DNA of 64,000 nt from Treponema sp. (GTDB taxonomy: Bacteria > Spirochaetota > Spirochaetia > Treponematales > Treponemataceae). The stretch lies in contig JAFYZU010000034.1 in assembly GCA_017548565.1 (NCBI GenBank), forward strand, positions 1 through 64,000, read 5' to 3'. The notes under the pieces are model-generated. The model had not been told where the DNA came from and did no database searches. It was given only the letters and a program-made list of their open reading frames with translations. This document shows positions 45,524-53,040 of the stretch, piece after piece. The translations under genes and the position numbers were made by a program. Numbering within the stretch: the first letter of the stretch is position 1; each line of letters starts with the position of its first letter.

Positions 45524-45545
45524 GTTTTTTCACTCCTTCCGGGTA
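45326..45545 (-). repeat. Array repeat, type A leader plus shared linker (copy 1)
   Basis: Nearly identical to 48951-49169 over the ribosome binding site, the 44-codon leader, and the first linker codons. Base differences are few, mostly in the linker. Confidence 0.9.
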
Positions 45546-45563
45546 CTTTATATTATTATCATT

Positions 45564-46418
45564 TTAATAAAATCCATTTATATAATATATACCTGAAATT
45601 ACAATATCATCATATTTTGTTCCCTCATACCAATCAGTTATTGTAATTGAAATTCCTTTATTATTTTTTGGATTAATTGATTCCGGTAATTCGATTACCT
45701 GATAATTACCGATATCTTTTAGTTCTACTTCAACCATCGTTTTTCCATATGAGATCTGAATTTTTCTAGCACGTGCATTCCGCTCATATAAATACGGTTT
45801 TTCAGGAGAAACATAACCGTTTACAAAAATCAAAGCCTTTATTGGTAAATAATTTTGTTTTTCATCCCTATAAAAATCTGTATTCAATACGATGGTTTTA
45901 TTTTTGTTTTTATTTACGGCCCATGGATAGTATAATAAAGATGTATATTCAGGAAGATATTTTATTACTTTTCCATCTTTATTTGTTTCTGAAACAAAAG
46001 ATTGTGCAAAAACAACCTTCAATGGAATTAACTCTGTACTTGAACTGGATGGTATACTATTTTGTGTCATATTGACTTGTCTTACATAAGACATTGTCCA
46101 GTTAATATATTTATTTTTCTGATTATTTTTCTTTAACAAAGTCAAATATTGATTATTATTTATTGTGCAATCTAATACTGCATAATCATTCAACTCACCT
46201 TTAAAACAATTAAAAGCCTTTTTATCCAGATATGTACCTTTTTCTACTTCTGTTTTAATCCCTGTATCATCGACAAATTCTGTTTCTATTTTATTTTGAG
46301 ATATTATTAAAGCAACCGGTTCAGATGCATAATAAAATTTTACACCAAAATAATCCGGATTTGCAAATAAGCTTAAAAAAATACAATGATAAATTATAAA
46401 AATCAAAAACTTTTTCAT
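45564..46418 (-). CDS. Putative periplasmic immunity protein for the 46418 effector
   Basis: The 284-residue protein has a Sec signal peptide (MKKFLIFIIYHCIFLSLFA) cleaved before NPDYFG. The mature part is beta-rich (FYASEPVALIISQNKIETEF, IQISYGKTMVEVELKDIG, YDDIVISGIYYINGFY), and I recognise no domain. Its ATG overlaps the stop of the upstream GG-leader gene by one base, so the two are translationally coupled. Position, export signal and lack of similarity to the other partners fit an immunity role against its neighbour in the periplasm; this is inference. Confidence 0.7.
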   Translation of the reverse strand: MKKFLIFIIYHCIFLSLFANPDYFGVKFYYASEPVALIISQNKIETEFVDDTGIKTEVEKGTYLDKKAFNCFKGELNDYAVLDCTINNNQYLTLLKKNNQKNKYINWTMSYVRQVNMTQNSIPSSSSTELIPLKVVFAQSFVSETNKDGKVIKYLPEYTSLLYYPWAVNKNKNKTIVLNTDFYRDEKQNYLPIKALIFVNGYVSPEKPYLYERNARARKIQISYGKTMVEVELKDIGNYQVIELPESINPKNNKGISITITDWYEGTKYDDIVISGIYYINGFY

Positions 46419-47410
46419 TACCTGTCCCTTCTATCTACACTATATACAAAACCATTTACAATAGAATTGTTTTCAACTCCCCAATTTTGTAATGTACTGA
46501 AAAATAAATTATTATTTACAGATGAAGAAATAAAACATTGTTTTGAATATGCGTGTACATAAGATTGTCCTGTTGAAGGATTTATATCTGAATGAATTAA
46601 ACCTCTTCCATCTGATTTTGCATTCTCAGTGTATCCATTTGAATCAACTTTTCTTCCATCTAATGTTTTTGTATTAATAATAACCCCTGCTGATCCAGTA
46701 GCTACGTTTGTATTTGTATACACCTTTAATTGAAATTTTCCGGGAGCAATAGTATCCCAATAGCATAAATCAACAGGATTATTTTTTACGTCTGTATTTG
46801 GATAATTTGCTACAGTTTGATATCCATCTAATACTACATATTGTTTAGTTTTTTTATTATATAAAACAATACTATCGAGTTTTTCATTTTTTGGAGTCTG
46901 CCTGTCAACTGATATTTCATAACTTTTATTATTTCGATAAACTCTAATTTCAATATCTGAAATACCTTTTTTTATTTTATCATTATCAGCAGTAATTACA
47001 TATGCATTTCTACTTTTACTACTCGGATAACCTTTATCTGTAAGATTTGTAAATGTATCATGACTTTTTGAATTCTGAATATCAGGCTGATTTATCTGTG
47101 GATTCCCCGACCCGCCGCCATTATTTGAACTATCTGCATCCCCGTCTTGAGTCGGAGCATTATCACTTGTATTATTTCCACCCGTTGCAGTTTTCTGTGG
47201 ATTCTGCGTTTCTTCATGCATTTCGGGCATCCAGGTTTTATCAGTATCTCCGGCATCTTCGTGAGCAGCTTTATATGCCTGTTCTTCCCAGCCTCCGCCG
47301 TTAACTCGGTACAGTTCTTCTTCAGTCATCTTCCGATAACCGGCTGCCTCATAATCGTAACTGTTTAAATCAAAATACTCAATTTCTTTTTTCTTAAATA
47401 ATCTGAACAT
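46418..47410 (-). CDS. GG-leader effector with His...Cys C-terminal domain
   Basis: The 330-residue protein has a type B leader (residues 1-39, ending ELYRVNGG), the shared linker (GWEEQAYKAA from 40), a Gly/Asn/Ser-rich stretch (75-130) and NLTDKGYP (122-129). A C-terminal beta-rich domain (about 140-330) follows. It contains DTIAPGKFQLKVYTN (219-233) and GLIHSD...SKQCFI (His273, Cys292), an arrangement recalling L,D-transpeptidase or DUF5675 folds. Peptidoglycan action is inferred from that pattern and from the neighbours. The protein should be cleaved after Gly39 and exported by the C39 ABC transporter at 53041. AAGGAAAAA lies before the ATG. Confidence 0.75.
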   Translation of the reverse strand: MFRLFKKKEIEYFDLNSYDYEAAGYRKMTEEELYRVNGGGWEEQAYKAAHEDAGDTDKTWMPEMHEETQNPQKTATGGNNTSDNAPTQDGDADSSNNGGGSGNPQINQPDIQNSKSHDTFTNLTDKGYPSSKSRNAYVITADNDKIKKGISDIEIRVYRNNKSYEISVDRQTPKNEKLDSIVLYNKKTKQYVVLDGYQTVANYPNTDVKNNPVDLCYWDTIAPGKFQLKVYTNTNVATGSAGVIINTKTLDGRKVDSNGYTENAKSDGRGLIHSDINPSTGQSYVHAYSKQCFISSSVNNNLFFSTLQNWGVENNSIVNGFVYSVDRRDR

Positions 47411-47435
47411 TTTTCTTTTTCCTTTTTATATAATA
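47228..47435 (-). repeat. Array repeat, type B leader plus shared linker (copy 1)
   Basis: Nearly identical to 52681-52889 from the ribosome binding site through the 39-codon leader into the shared linker. Downstream of the GG codons it matches the type A copies as well. Confidence 0.9.
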
Positions 47436-47438
47436 GCA

Positions 47439-48239
47439 TCAATTTATAGCATTTCTTGCAATCCTAAAACCAATATAAAAATATTTCTTTTCTGCATAAG
47501 CGACAGTTTCATCTATATAAATAGCTGTTAAAAAATTAATAAGATCATCATAATCTTGAATTGAATTACCCGGAATTCCAGTTCCAATTACAAACTTATA
47601 GTTTTCCTGCACAGACAGATTATCCCTGTTTATGTCCGTTTCAGTCCATTCCAATCCATTTCCAAGCATATCATATAAACCGAGTGAATTCGGCTGTAGT
47701 TTTCCTATAGATGAATAAATACCAAAAGTATTATTAACATAATCCGATAACTGTAATTTGTCCCACCATTTATTTTTTGCCCCTATTCCTCCTAAAAAGG
47801 CATAAAACCATTCAATCTTTGTAGGAAGCCTGTATCCATCGGCAATTTTATTTATTTCTACCTCATTATTTTGGGTAAACTTATAAACTTGCTGTAAATT
47901 ATTTTTCAAGCTGAGCCAATTACAATATGCACATGCATCATAAAAACTAACAAACATTGCAGGAGAATCAGATTCAGGCATAACTGTAAAAAAACTATGT
48001 TCCATATCTGATGATTTATATTCTTCATACGAAGTTTCTACTACAAAATATTCATATTGTTCGCGAGTAACCATATATTTCGATATATAAAAATCAGAAA
48101 TATAATTTTTTTCAGATTCTATATTAAGATAATTTGAAAAATCAAATTCAGAACCCTTTACAAATATTTCATTAGATAATTCATTTTTATTACAGCTGAT
48201 AAAAAGAAACATTAATAATATGCCATAATATTTTTTCAT
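47439..48239 (-). CDS. FGE-sulfatase-domain lipoprotein, putative immunity protein
   Basis: The 266-residue lipoprotein (signal peptide ending LFISC at Cys16) has a formylglycine-generating-enzyme-like (SUMF1) fold: YMVTREQYEYF (about 54), VSFYDACAYCNWLS (about 97), GYRLPTKIEWFYAF (about 135), NSLGLYDMLGNGLEWTETD (about 185) and IGFRIARN at the end. This fold is often used as a binding scaffold without enzyme activity. It follows the papain-like effector gene by 12 nt. A role as membrane-anchored immunity protein is inferred from position and export signal. Confidence 0.75.
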   Translation of the reverse strand: MKKYYGILLMFLFISCNKNELSNEIFVKGSEFDFSNYLNIESEKNYISDFYISKYMVTREQYEYFVVETSYEEYKSSDMEHSFFTVMPESDSPAMFVSFYDACAYCNWLSLKNNLQQVYKFTQNNEVEINKIADGYRLPTKIEWFYAFLGGIGAKNKWWDKLQLSDYVNNTFGIYSSIGKLQPNSLGLYDMLGNGLEWTETDINRDNLSVQENYKFVIGTGIPGNSIQDYDDLINFLTAIYIDETVAYAEKKYFYIGFRIARNAIN

Positions 48240-48251
48240 CTATTTATTCCC

Positions 48252-49148
48252 TTATCTTTTATATAAACCTAACGGTCTTAACATGTATAATTCATATTGA
48301 CTTATACCAGGATTATTTTCCACATAAGGGGAATTTTGTATCATTTCATAATGGGAAGATAAACTAAAAAGAGCGGGTGCAGTTGCCCCCTCGTGATAAA
48401 ACCCTCCGATAGCATATTCGTAATTTGTATTAACAAATTCATTTTTTGTCATTTCTTTTGGAGTGTAATCATATGTTTTTGTTTCTGGATTATAATAAAC
48501 ATAATCAAAATATCGTTCAGAATTACATTCTTCCGCAAGACGTTTTGAAAAACTTGTAAAATCAATAACTGTACCATCTGAAGAAATATATTTCCCCTTT
48601 GCTTCAGACATAACCTTATCAACAGCTTCTGCGCTTATTGCATATTCCTTAACATACAAATTAATAATAGATGTAGCCAAACATAAACTACCATATTCAG
48701 GAGCATCATATGGAAATCCATATTTAATTTCAAGCTCCCTTTGTTTATATAATTTTACATTTTTTTCATCATTAATTTTTTGTCGATTTTGATTCTCCTG
48801 ATCTGCCGGGGGCCCAAAATTACCTGACGAATGGCTGCTGCCATTTTCATTAACAGTAGTTCCTCCCCCTTCTTCATTCGATGCTTTATCACTTGTATTA
48901 TTTCCACCCGTTGCAGTTTTCTGTGGATTTGAAGTTTCCTGTTGATTGGGCATCCAGGTTTTATCAGTATCTCCGGCATCTTCATGTGCTGCTTTATATG
49001 CCTGTTCTTCCCAGCCTCCGCCGTTTATAAGACATGCTTCTTCATCAGTAAGCTCTCGACCATATTTTGAAAAATCAAAATTGTCATACATTGCTCTATG
49101 CAGGGCATTGAGTTTTTCATATCTTTTTTGTTTCAACGTTTTAAACAT
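48252..49148 (-). CDS. GG-leader effector with papain/C39-like cysteine protease domain
   Basis: The start is the ATG at 49148; an in-frame GTG at 49157 lies within the ribosome-binding-site region. The 298-residue protein has a type A leader (1-44, ending ACLINGG), the shared linker (45-67), a Gly/Ser/Asn-rich spacer (75-120) and a C-terminal domain (130-298). In this domain YGSLCLATSIINLY carries Cys156 and SSHYEMIQNSP carries His266, as in papain-like C39/NlpC-type folds; an Asn pair follows (ENNPG). I infer a peptidoglycan or protein hydrolase. It should be matured by the C39 transporter after Gly44. Confidence 0.75.
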   Translation of the reverse strand: MFKTLKQKRYEKLNALHRAMYDNFDFSKYGRELTDEEACLINGGGWEEQAYKAAHEDAGDTDKTWMPNQQETSNPQKTATGGNNTSDKASNEEGGGTTVNENGSSHSSGNFGPPADQENQNRQKINDEKNVKLYKQRELEIKYGFPYDAPEYGSLCLATSIINLYVKEYAISAEAVDKVMSEAKGKYISSDGTVIDFTSFSKRLAEECNSERYFDYVYYNPETKTYDYTPKEMTKNEFVNTNYEYAIGGFYHEGATAPALFSLSSHYEMIQNSPYVENNPGISQYELYMLRPLGLYKR

Positions 49149-49169
49149 GTTTTTCACTCATTCCGGGTA
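48951..49169 (-). repeat. Array repeat, type A leader plus shared linker (copy 2)
   Basis: Nearly identical to 45326-45545 across ribosome binding site, leader and first linker codons. In this copy the element upstream of the start reads GGAATGAG instead of GGAAGGAG. Confidence 0.9.
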
Positions 49170-49180
49170 TTTCACAAAAC

Positions 49181-50389
49181 CTATTCTATCTTTTCATTAA
49201 CATTAATGTAAGGTATTTTATTTCCCTTTATTAATTCTTCAGAAAAATAAATATTTCCTTTTTTATCTAGTACTGCATCTTTTCCTTCGTAAACTACTGC
49301 TGCAAATCCATTCAGAAAATCTTCTGCAGAATCAAATACACAAGGAATTGCAAGTTTACCTGTCGTATCTAAAAATCCTTTCTTCTTATTTTCAAAAACA
49401 CTAATTAAACCGCAGGAAAATCCAATACGATTATCAGTTGGATAATGTATATCTTCTCTTATAATATTTCCTTTATCATTTATTATCATCCAGGAGTTAT
49501 CATCTACATGAACATAAGCATATCCTTCTGAAAAACTACACCACAAAGTAGGATTTCCAGTTGGATTCTCCTTCTTAAACTCATCTTCCAACGAACATAT
49601 TATAACAAAATTTCCGTTAATATCGATAAATCCAGAACATTCTTCTGTAATAACTGGAAGTAATCCGTTTCTAAACTGCCATCCACAATTAATAATATTA
49701 TCAACTATTATATCTGAATTCTCATTTATTAACGCTTTTTTATAATCATTCTTTAATACTACGGCTCGCCCATCAATAAAAGGATAAACTTTCTCAAAAT
49801 CAGAATTTTCAAAAAATTTTTTATTATCTTTAATTGAATAATAATAACTACCAACTGGAAGTAATTTTGACATCGAAGAATTAAACGGATTTGAATTAAC
49901 AATATATTCTATCGTTTTCAAAGTTTTATTTTTAGCATTATAAATATATGAATCATCTACAAGCTGCATAATATAATAGTATTCGTCATATAAATAAAAT
50001 ATTTTGAAGACAAGATCTGTAGGTTTTAATTCTATTTTATCCAGAAACTCAAATCTTTTATTTCTTACTTCAACATAATAACCATAACTTAAAAATATAT
50101 AATCATTAATAAAATATATATTCCTGCAACCCGATGGAAAATATGCATTTAACTTTTCATCAATAATTCCGCAATAATCATTAACCCTTATTAAACTATA
50201 ATTTTTATTATCTGAAAAATTTTCTGAAAACAAAAATTCTTTGGTTTCTGTAGTGTTATCAGTTTTTTCAACAATAGCTTTTGCCTTTTCTGAAGCTTTT
50301 GTTTCATTTAAAACTTTTTGTCTGTTCATGCATGATATTAATACTATCACAAAACTAAAGAAAACTAACAATCTTCGTATTTTTTTCAT
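49181..50389 (-). CDS. WG-repeat lipoprotein, putative immunity protein
   Basis: The 402-residue lipoprotein has a signal peptide ending LISC (Cys20). The mature part has WG/beta-propeller-type repeats: KKGFLDTTGKLAIPCVFDSA followed by EDFLNGFAAVVYEGKDAVLD (about 343-385), CSGFIDINGNFVIICSLEDEF (about 253) and YCGIIDEKLNAYFPSGCRNI (about 73). WG repeats are common binding scaffolds in exported and toxin-associated proteins. It follows the NlpC/CHAP-like effector gene by 6 nt. Periplasmic immunity is inferred from position. Confidence 0.75.
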   Translation of the reverse strand: MKKIRRLLVFFSFVIVLISCMNRQKVLNETKASEKAKAIVEKTDNTTETKEFLFSENFSDNKNYSLIRVNDYCGIIDEKLNAYFPSGCRNIYFINDYIFLSYGYYVEVRNKRFEFLDKIELKPTDLVFKIFYLYDEYYYIMQLVDDSYIYNAKNKTLKTIEYIVNSNPFNSSMSKLLPVGSYYYSIKDNKKFFENSDFEKVYPFIDGRAVVLKNDYKKALINENSDIIVDNIINCGWQFRNGLLPVITEECSGFIDINGNFVIICSLEDEFKKENPTGNPTLWCSFSEGYAYVHVDDNSWMIINDKGNIIREDIHYPTDNRIGFSCGLISVFENKKKGFLDTTGKLAIPCVFDSAEDFLNGFAAVVYEGKDAVLDKKGNIYFSEELIKGNKIPYINVNEKIE

Positions 50390-50395
50390 TATATT

Positions 50396-51256
50396 TTATC
50401 CTATTTTCTGAAAATAAAAATTTGAATATGCCAATCCACTTAATTTTGTACCTCCCTTTTGAGATACCGTACTCTGTTGAAAAACTCCATTATTATCATT
50501 TGATGAAGAATTATGATAAAAAATCATCGAACCATCAGACTTAACCTCTAAAATACCACAATGAGAATCCAATTTTCCTAAAGAACCTTCCCCATCCATA
50601 AAAGTACAATAATAACCAGGTTTTTCAGGAATAACCATTGAATAATCTTTACCGGAAAGTTTCAAATCTGCAATATGTTCATCAACTGTTTTACCAGAAG
50701 GATCATCAACATAATAGTCTTTCGGATCTAAACCTGCTTTCCTTATAACCTCATTTACATATTCATCACACTGATATTCACCTTCAACATAATCCTTTGC
50801 TCCAACTATTTTGATAGCATTTAATAATTTGTTAATTGCATTCATTAATTTCCATCCGATTTTACTATCCGGATAACCCTTGTCTGTAAGATTTGAAGAT
50901 GTTTCCTTTGTATTTGAATCTGCTGTTTTATTCTGATAGACAGGAGGATTTCCCTGTGGATTCTGTGAACTATTATTATTCTTATCTGTATTATTTCCGC
51001 CAGTCTGCTCTCTTGCCCAGTCAATATCTCCCTGAGTTATGGTATGAGTACTTCCATCATCTCTTGTAACCGTATCACCGACCTGAGCCCCTGCTACACC
51101 TTCATTTGAATTTTCTACTTCTGCCCCGCCGTTTATAATACATGCTTCTTCATCGGTAAGCTCTCGCGCATATTTTGAAAAATCAAAATTGTCATACATT
51201 GCTCTATGCAGGGCATTGAGTTTTTCATATCTTTTTTGTTTCAACGTTTTAAACAT
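50396..51256 (-). CDS. GG-leader effector with NlpC/CHAP-like amidase domain
   Basis: The start is the ATG at 51256, with GGAAGGAG 8 nt upstream; an in-frame GTG lies at 51265. The 286-residue protein has a type A leader (1-44, ending ACIINGG) joined to a different post-GG segment (AEVENSNEGV...) from its siblings. An Asn-rich spacer with NLTDKGYP (122-129) follows. The C-terminal domain (about 150-286) has catalytic-type Cys163 (EYQCDEYVNEV) and His232 (LDSHCGILEV), then YHNSSS, as in CHAP/NlpC-P60 peptidoglycan amidases and endopeptidases. It should be processed after Gly44 and exported by type I secretion. Confidence 0.82.
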   Translation of the reverse strand: MFKTLKQKRYEKLNALHRAMYDNFDFSKYARELTDEEACIINGGAEVENSNEGVAGAQVGDTVTRDDGSTHTITQGDIDWAREQTGGNNTDKNNNSSQNPQGNPPVYQNKTADSNTKETSSNLTDKGYPDSKIGWKLMNAINKLLNAIKIVGAKDYVEGEYQCDEYVNEVIRKAGLDPKDYYVDDPSGKTVDEHIADLKLSGKDYSMVIPEKPGYYCTFMDGEGSLGKLDSHCGILEVKSDGSMIFYHNSSSNDNNGVFQQSTVSQKGGTKLSGLAYSNFYFQKIG

Positions 51257-51277
51257 GTTTTTCACTCCTTCCGGGTA
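51126..51277 (-). repeat. Array repeat, type A leader only (copy 3)
   Basis: Nearly identical to the other type A copies from the ribosome binding site through the leader. Identity stops abruptly at the GG codons (51126), where the post-GG sequence becomes unrelated. Confidence 0.9.
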
Positions 51278-51284
51278 ATTCCAG

Positions 51285-51312
51285 ATATTACCATTACTTT
51301 ATTGTCTTACAA
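51285..51312 (-). promoter_or_regulatory. Possible internal promoter upstream of the 50396 gene
   Basis: On the minus strand TTGTAA (51312-51307), 16 nt, TAATAT (51290-51285), about 29 nt before the ATG at 51256. The gap of 142 bp between 51256 and the preceding gene is the largest within the array. Confidence 0.35.
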
Positions 51313-51398
51313 TAATATAAACATTTTTGTTTTCTTTTATTTTTTCTTCCAAAAAATATATAAAAGTAATATACAAAATAATTTTCTCATATCTTTTA

Positions 51399-51911
51399 TT
51401 ATTTAAACTCAGGAATCTTACTATCAACTCCTATTTTTTCATAACCTTCTTTCATATCTGTCAAAACTTCATTTACAGACTTCCCTTCCAGGAATTTCCC
51501 ATCTTTTAAATATGTATATTGTTTGTTTACAGAATCATAATAATATAGTCCAACTCTATTATATACGTAGAATCTCATGTAAAAATCTCCCTCATTCCAT
51601 CTGACATTTTCATCATGTACTTCTAAAAAAATTATTGAATCTTTTAAAATACAAAAATCATAATGAAGCCATATTTTAGTTTGATCTTCATAAGACATAA
51701 TTCCATTTTTGCTTTCCATACAATCTATTGAAAAAAAGATTTCGTTAAAAAGTTTCTCTGATCTTACTAACTCAACTGTTTTACTATTATTACCTAACTG
51801 TTTTCTATAGTTTTTTCTATAGAGTTCATCAGGCGACTCTGAAAAAAGACTATTTAGAAAAAAAATAAATAAAATAGAAATAACCGTTATTTTATAATTT
51901 GACAAAGCCAT
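51399..51911 (-). CDS. Putative periplasmic immunity protein for the M15 effector
   Basis: The 170-residue protein has a Sec signal peptide (MALSNYKITVISILFIFFLNSLFS, cleaved before ESPDEL). The mature part is charged and aromatic (TKIWLHYDFCILKDSIIFLEV, DFYMRFYVYNRVGLYYYD), and I know no family. It overlaps the end of the M15 effector gene by 20 nt, a tight coupling. Small size, periplasmic address and position directly after a peptidoglycan peptidase fit an immunity protein; this is inference. Confidence 0.7.
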   Translation of the reverse strand: MALSNYKITVISILFIFFLNSLFSESPDELYRKNYRKQLGNNSKTVELVRSEKLFNEIFFSIDCMESKNGIMSYEDQTKIWLHYDFCILKDSIIFLEVHDENVRWNEGDFYMRFYVYNRVGLYYYDSVNKQYTYLKDGKFLEGKSVNEVLTDMKEGYEKIGVDSKIPEFK

Positions 51912-52863
51912 TACTATCTACATCTCCGTTTTTCTTTTTTTCATTTAATTGTGATGTTGTATAACCATAACTCTGTTCAAAATGAGGAGGATCATAAGGA
52001 CTTGTCCATCTTGAACCTGATGTTAATCCATAACTTTCGCCTATCGAAATAAGATCTGTCCAATCTGATGAAGAAAAATCCCAATTTTGCTGTTTACTTT
52101 TTGTACCATCTTTATTTTCAACTTCTTTAAATATTTTAAAATCTACTGCAAGTCCATAATTATGATAGCTTTGTCCACCTTTTGCATTAGTAATACTTTT
52201 GTCTGCGTTTCTTTCAGAATTATATATTGCATCCTGCTCTTCAAAACTTCTATAGGCTTCATTAATAGTAAAATCAATTCCTTTTTTATTTGCATCACGT
52301 ATTGTAAGTTTTATATAAGGCTTTATAGCAGGATGTAATTCTTCAACCATATTTTTAATTTTTTCTGAAGTCAATATTTTATAATAATAATCACTATCTA
52401 CTGTATTTACATAACCTACAATTTCTCCATTAGCACCACGTTTTGCCATTTTATACTGTTCAGCATAAGACATTGCTTTTTTGGATTTTTTTCTTTCTTC
52501 CATTTTTTTTTGAACATCTGTTGGTACACCATAATTACTGTCAGGTATATTCGGGTGATTCCCCGACCCACCACCATTATTTGAACTATCTGCATCCCCT
52601 CCTTCATTCGGAGCTTTATCACTTGTATTATTTCCACCCGTTGCAGTTTTCTGTGGATTTGAAGTTTCCTGTTGATCAGGCATCCATGTTTTATCCGCAT
52701 CTCCGGCATCTTCGTGAGCAGCTTTATATGCCTGTTCTTCCCAGCCTCCGCCGTTAACTCGGTACAGTTCTTCTTCAGTCATCTCCCGATAACCGGCTGC
52801 CTCATAATCGTAACTGTTTAAATCAAAATACTCAATTTCTTTTTTCTTAAATAATCTGAACAT
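51892..52863 (-). CDS. GG-leader effector with M15C peptidoglycan endopeptidase domain
   Basis: The start is the ATG at 52863 (AAGGAG upstream); the longer frame to 52932 is untranslated leader. The 323-residue protein has a type B leader (1-39, ending ELYRVNGG), the shared linker (40-62) and a Gly/Asn-rich spacer (70-110). A C-terminal M15 domain (about 150-310) follows, with FEEQDAIYNSERN, zinc ligands His234 and Asp241 in SYHNYGLAVD, and His294 in DPPHFE, plus Arg205. This matches L-alanyl-D-glutamate endopeptidases of the CwlK/phage-endolysin type. It should cleave peptidoglycan stems. It heads the array, nearest the divergent exporter. Confidence 0.93.
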   Translation of the reverse strand: MFRLFKKKEIEYFDLNSYDYEAAGYREMTEEELYRVNGGGWEEQAYKAAHEDAGDADKTWMPDQQETSNPQKTATGGNNTSDKAPNEGGDADSSNNGGGSGNHPNIPDSNYGVPTDVQKKMEERKKSKKAMSYAEQYKMAKRGANGEIVGYVNTVDSDYYYKILTSEKIKNMVEELHPAIKPYIKLTIRDANKKGIDFTINEAYRSFEEQDAIYNSERNADKSITNAKGGQSYHNYGLAVDFKIFKEVENKDGTKSKQQNWDFSSSDWTDLISIGESYGLTSGSRWTSPYDPPHFEQSYGYTTSQLNEKKKNGDVDSNGFVKL

Positions 52864-52889
52864 TTTTCTTTTCTCCTTTTTATATAATA
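52681..52889 (-). repeat. Array repeat, type B leader plus shared linker (copy 2)
   Basis: Nearly identical to 47228-47435 through ribosome binding site, leader and first linker codons. Confidence 0.9.
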
Positions 52890-52904
52890 AAATCACTTTA
52901 TTTA

Positions 52905-52932
52905 ATTTTACAATAAAGCATTCAAAAATCAA
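52905..52932 (-). promoter_or_regulatory. Putative array promoter
   Basis: On the minus strand TTGATT (52932-52927), 16 nt, TAAAAT (52910-52905), ending 41 nt before the ATG at 52863. It is divergent from the exporter promoter, so exporter and array may be co-regulated from this 177-bp region. Confidence 0.45.
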
Positions 52933-52994
52933 GTTATTTTTTTGGAAAATTTTTATAAATCTATTATAATATACTTTTTTTTTTTTTTGTCCAC

Positions 52995-53003
52995 TGCTAT
53001 AAT
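52995..53003 (+). promoter_or_regulatory. Extended -10 promoter of the C39 ABC exporter
   Basis: TGC-TATAAT (52995-53003) is an extended -10, downstream of a long T-run that would offer no good -35. AGGAGAGG precedes the ATG at 53041. Confidence 0.55.
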
Positions 53004-53040
53004 GTATGGTGTAATAAAAAGTAGGAGAGGTTAAAAAGAA

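Noticed and set aside
52973-52989. A long T-run that could be the tail of a terminator
   Set aside because: No stable G/C-containing stem precedes it on either strand; it is more likely part of the AT-rich promoter region.
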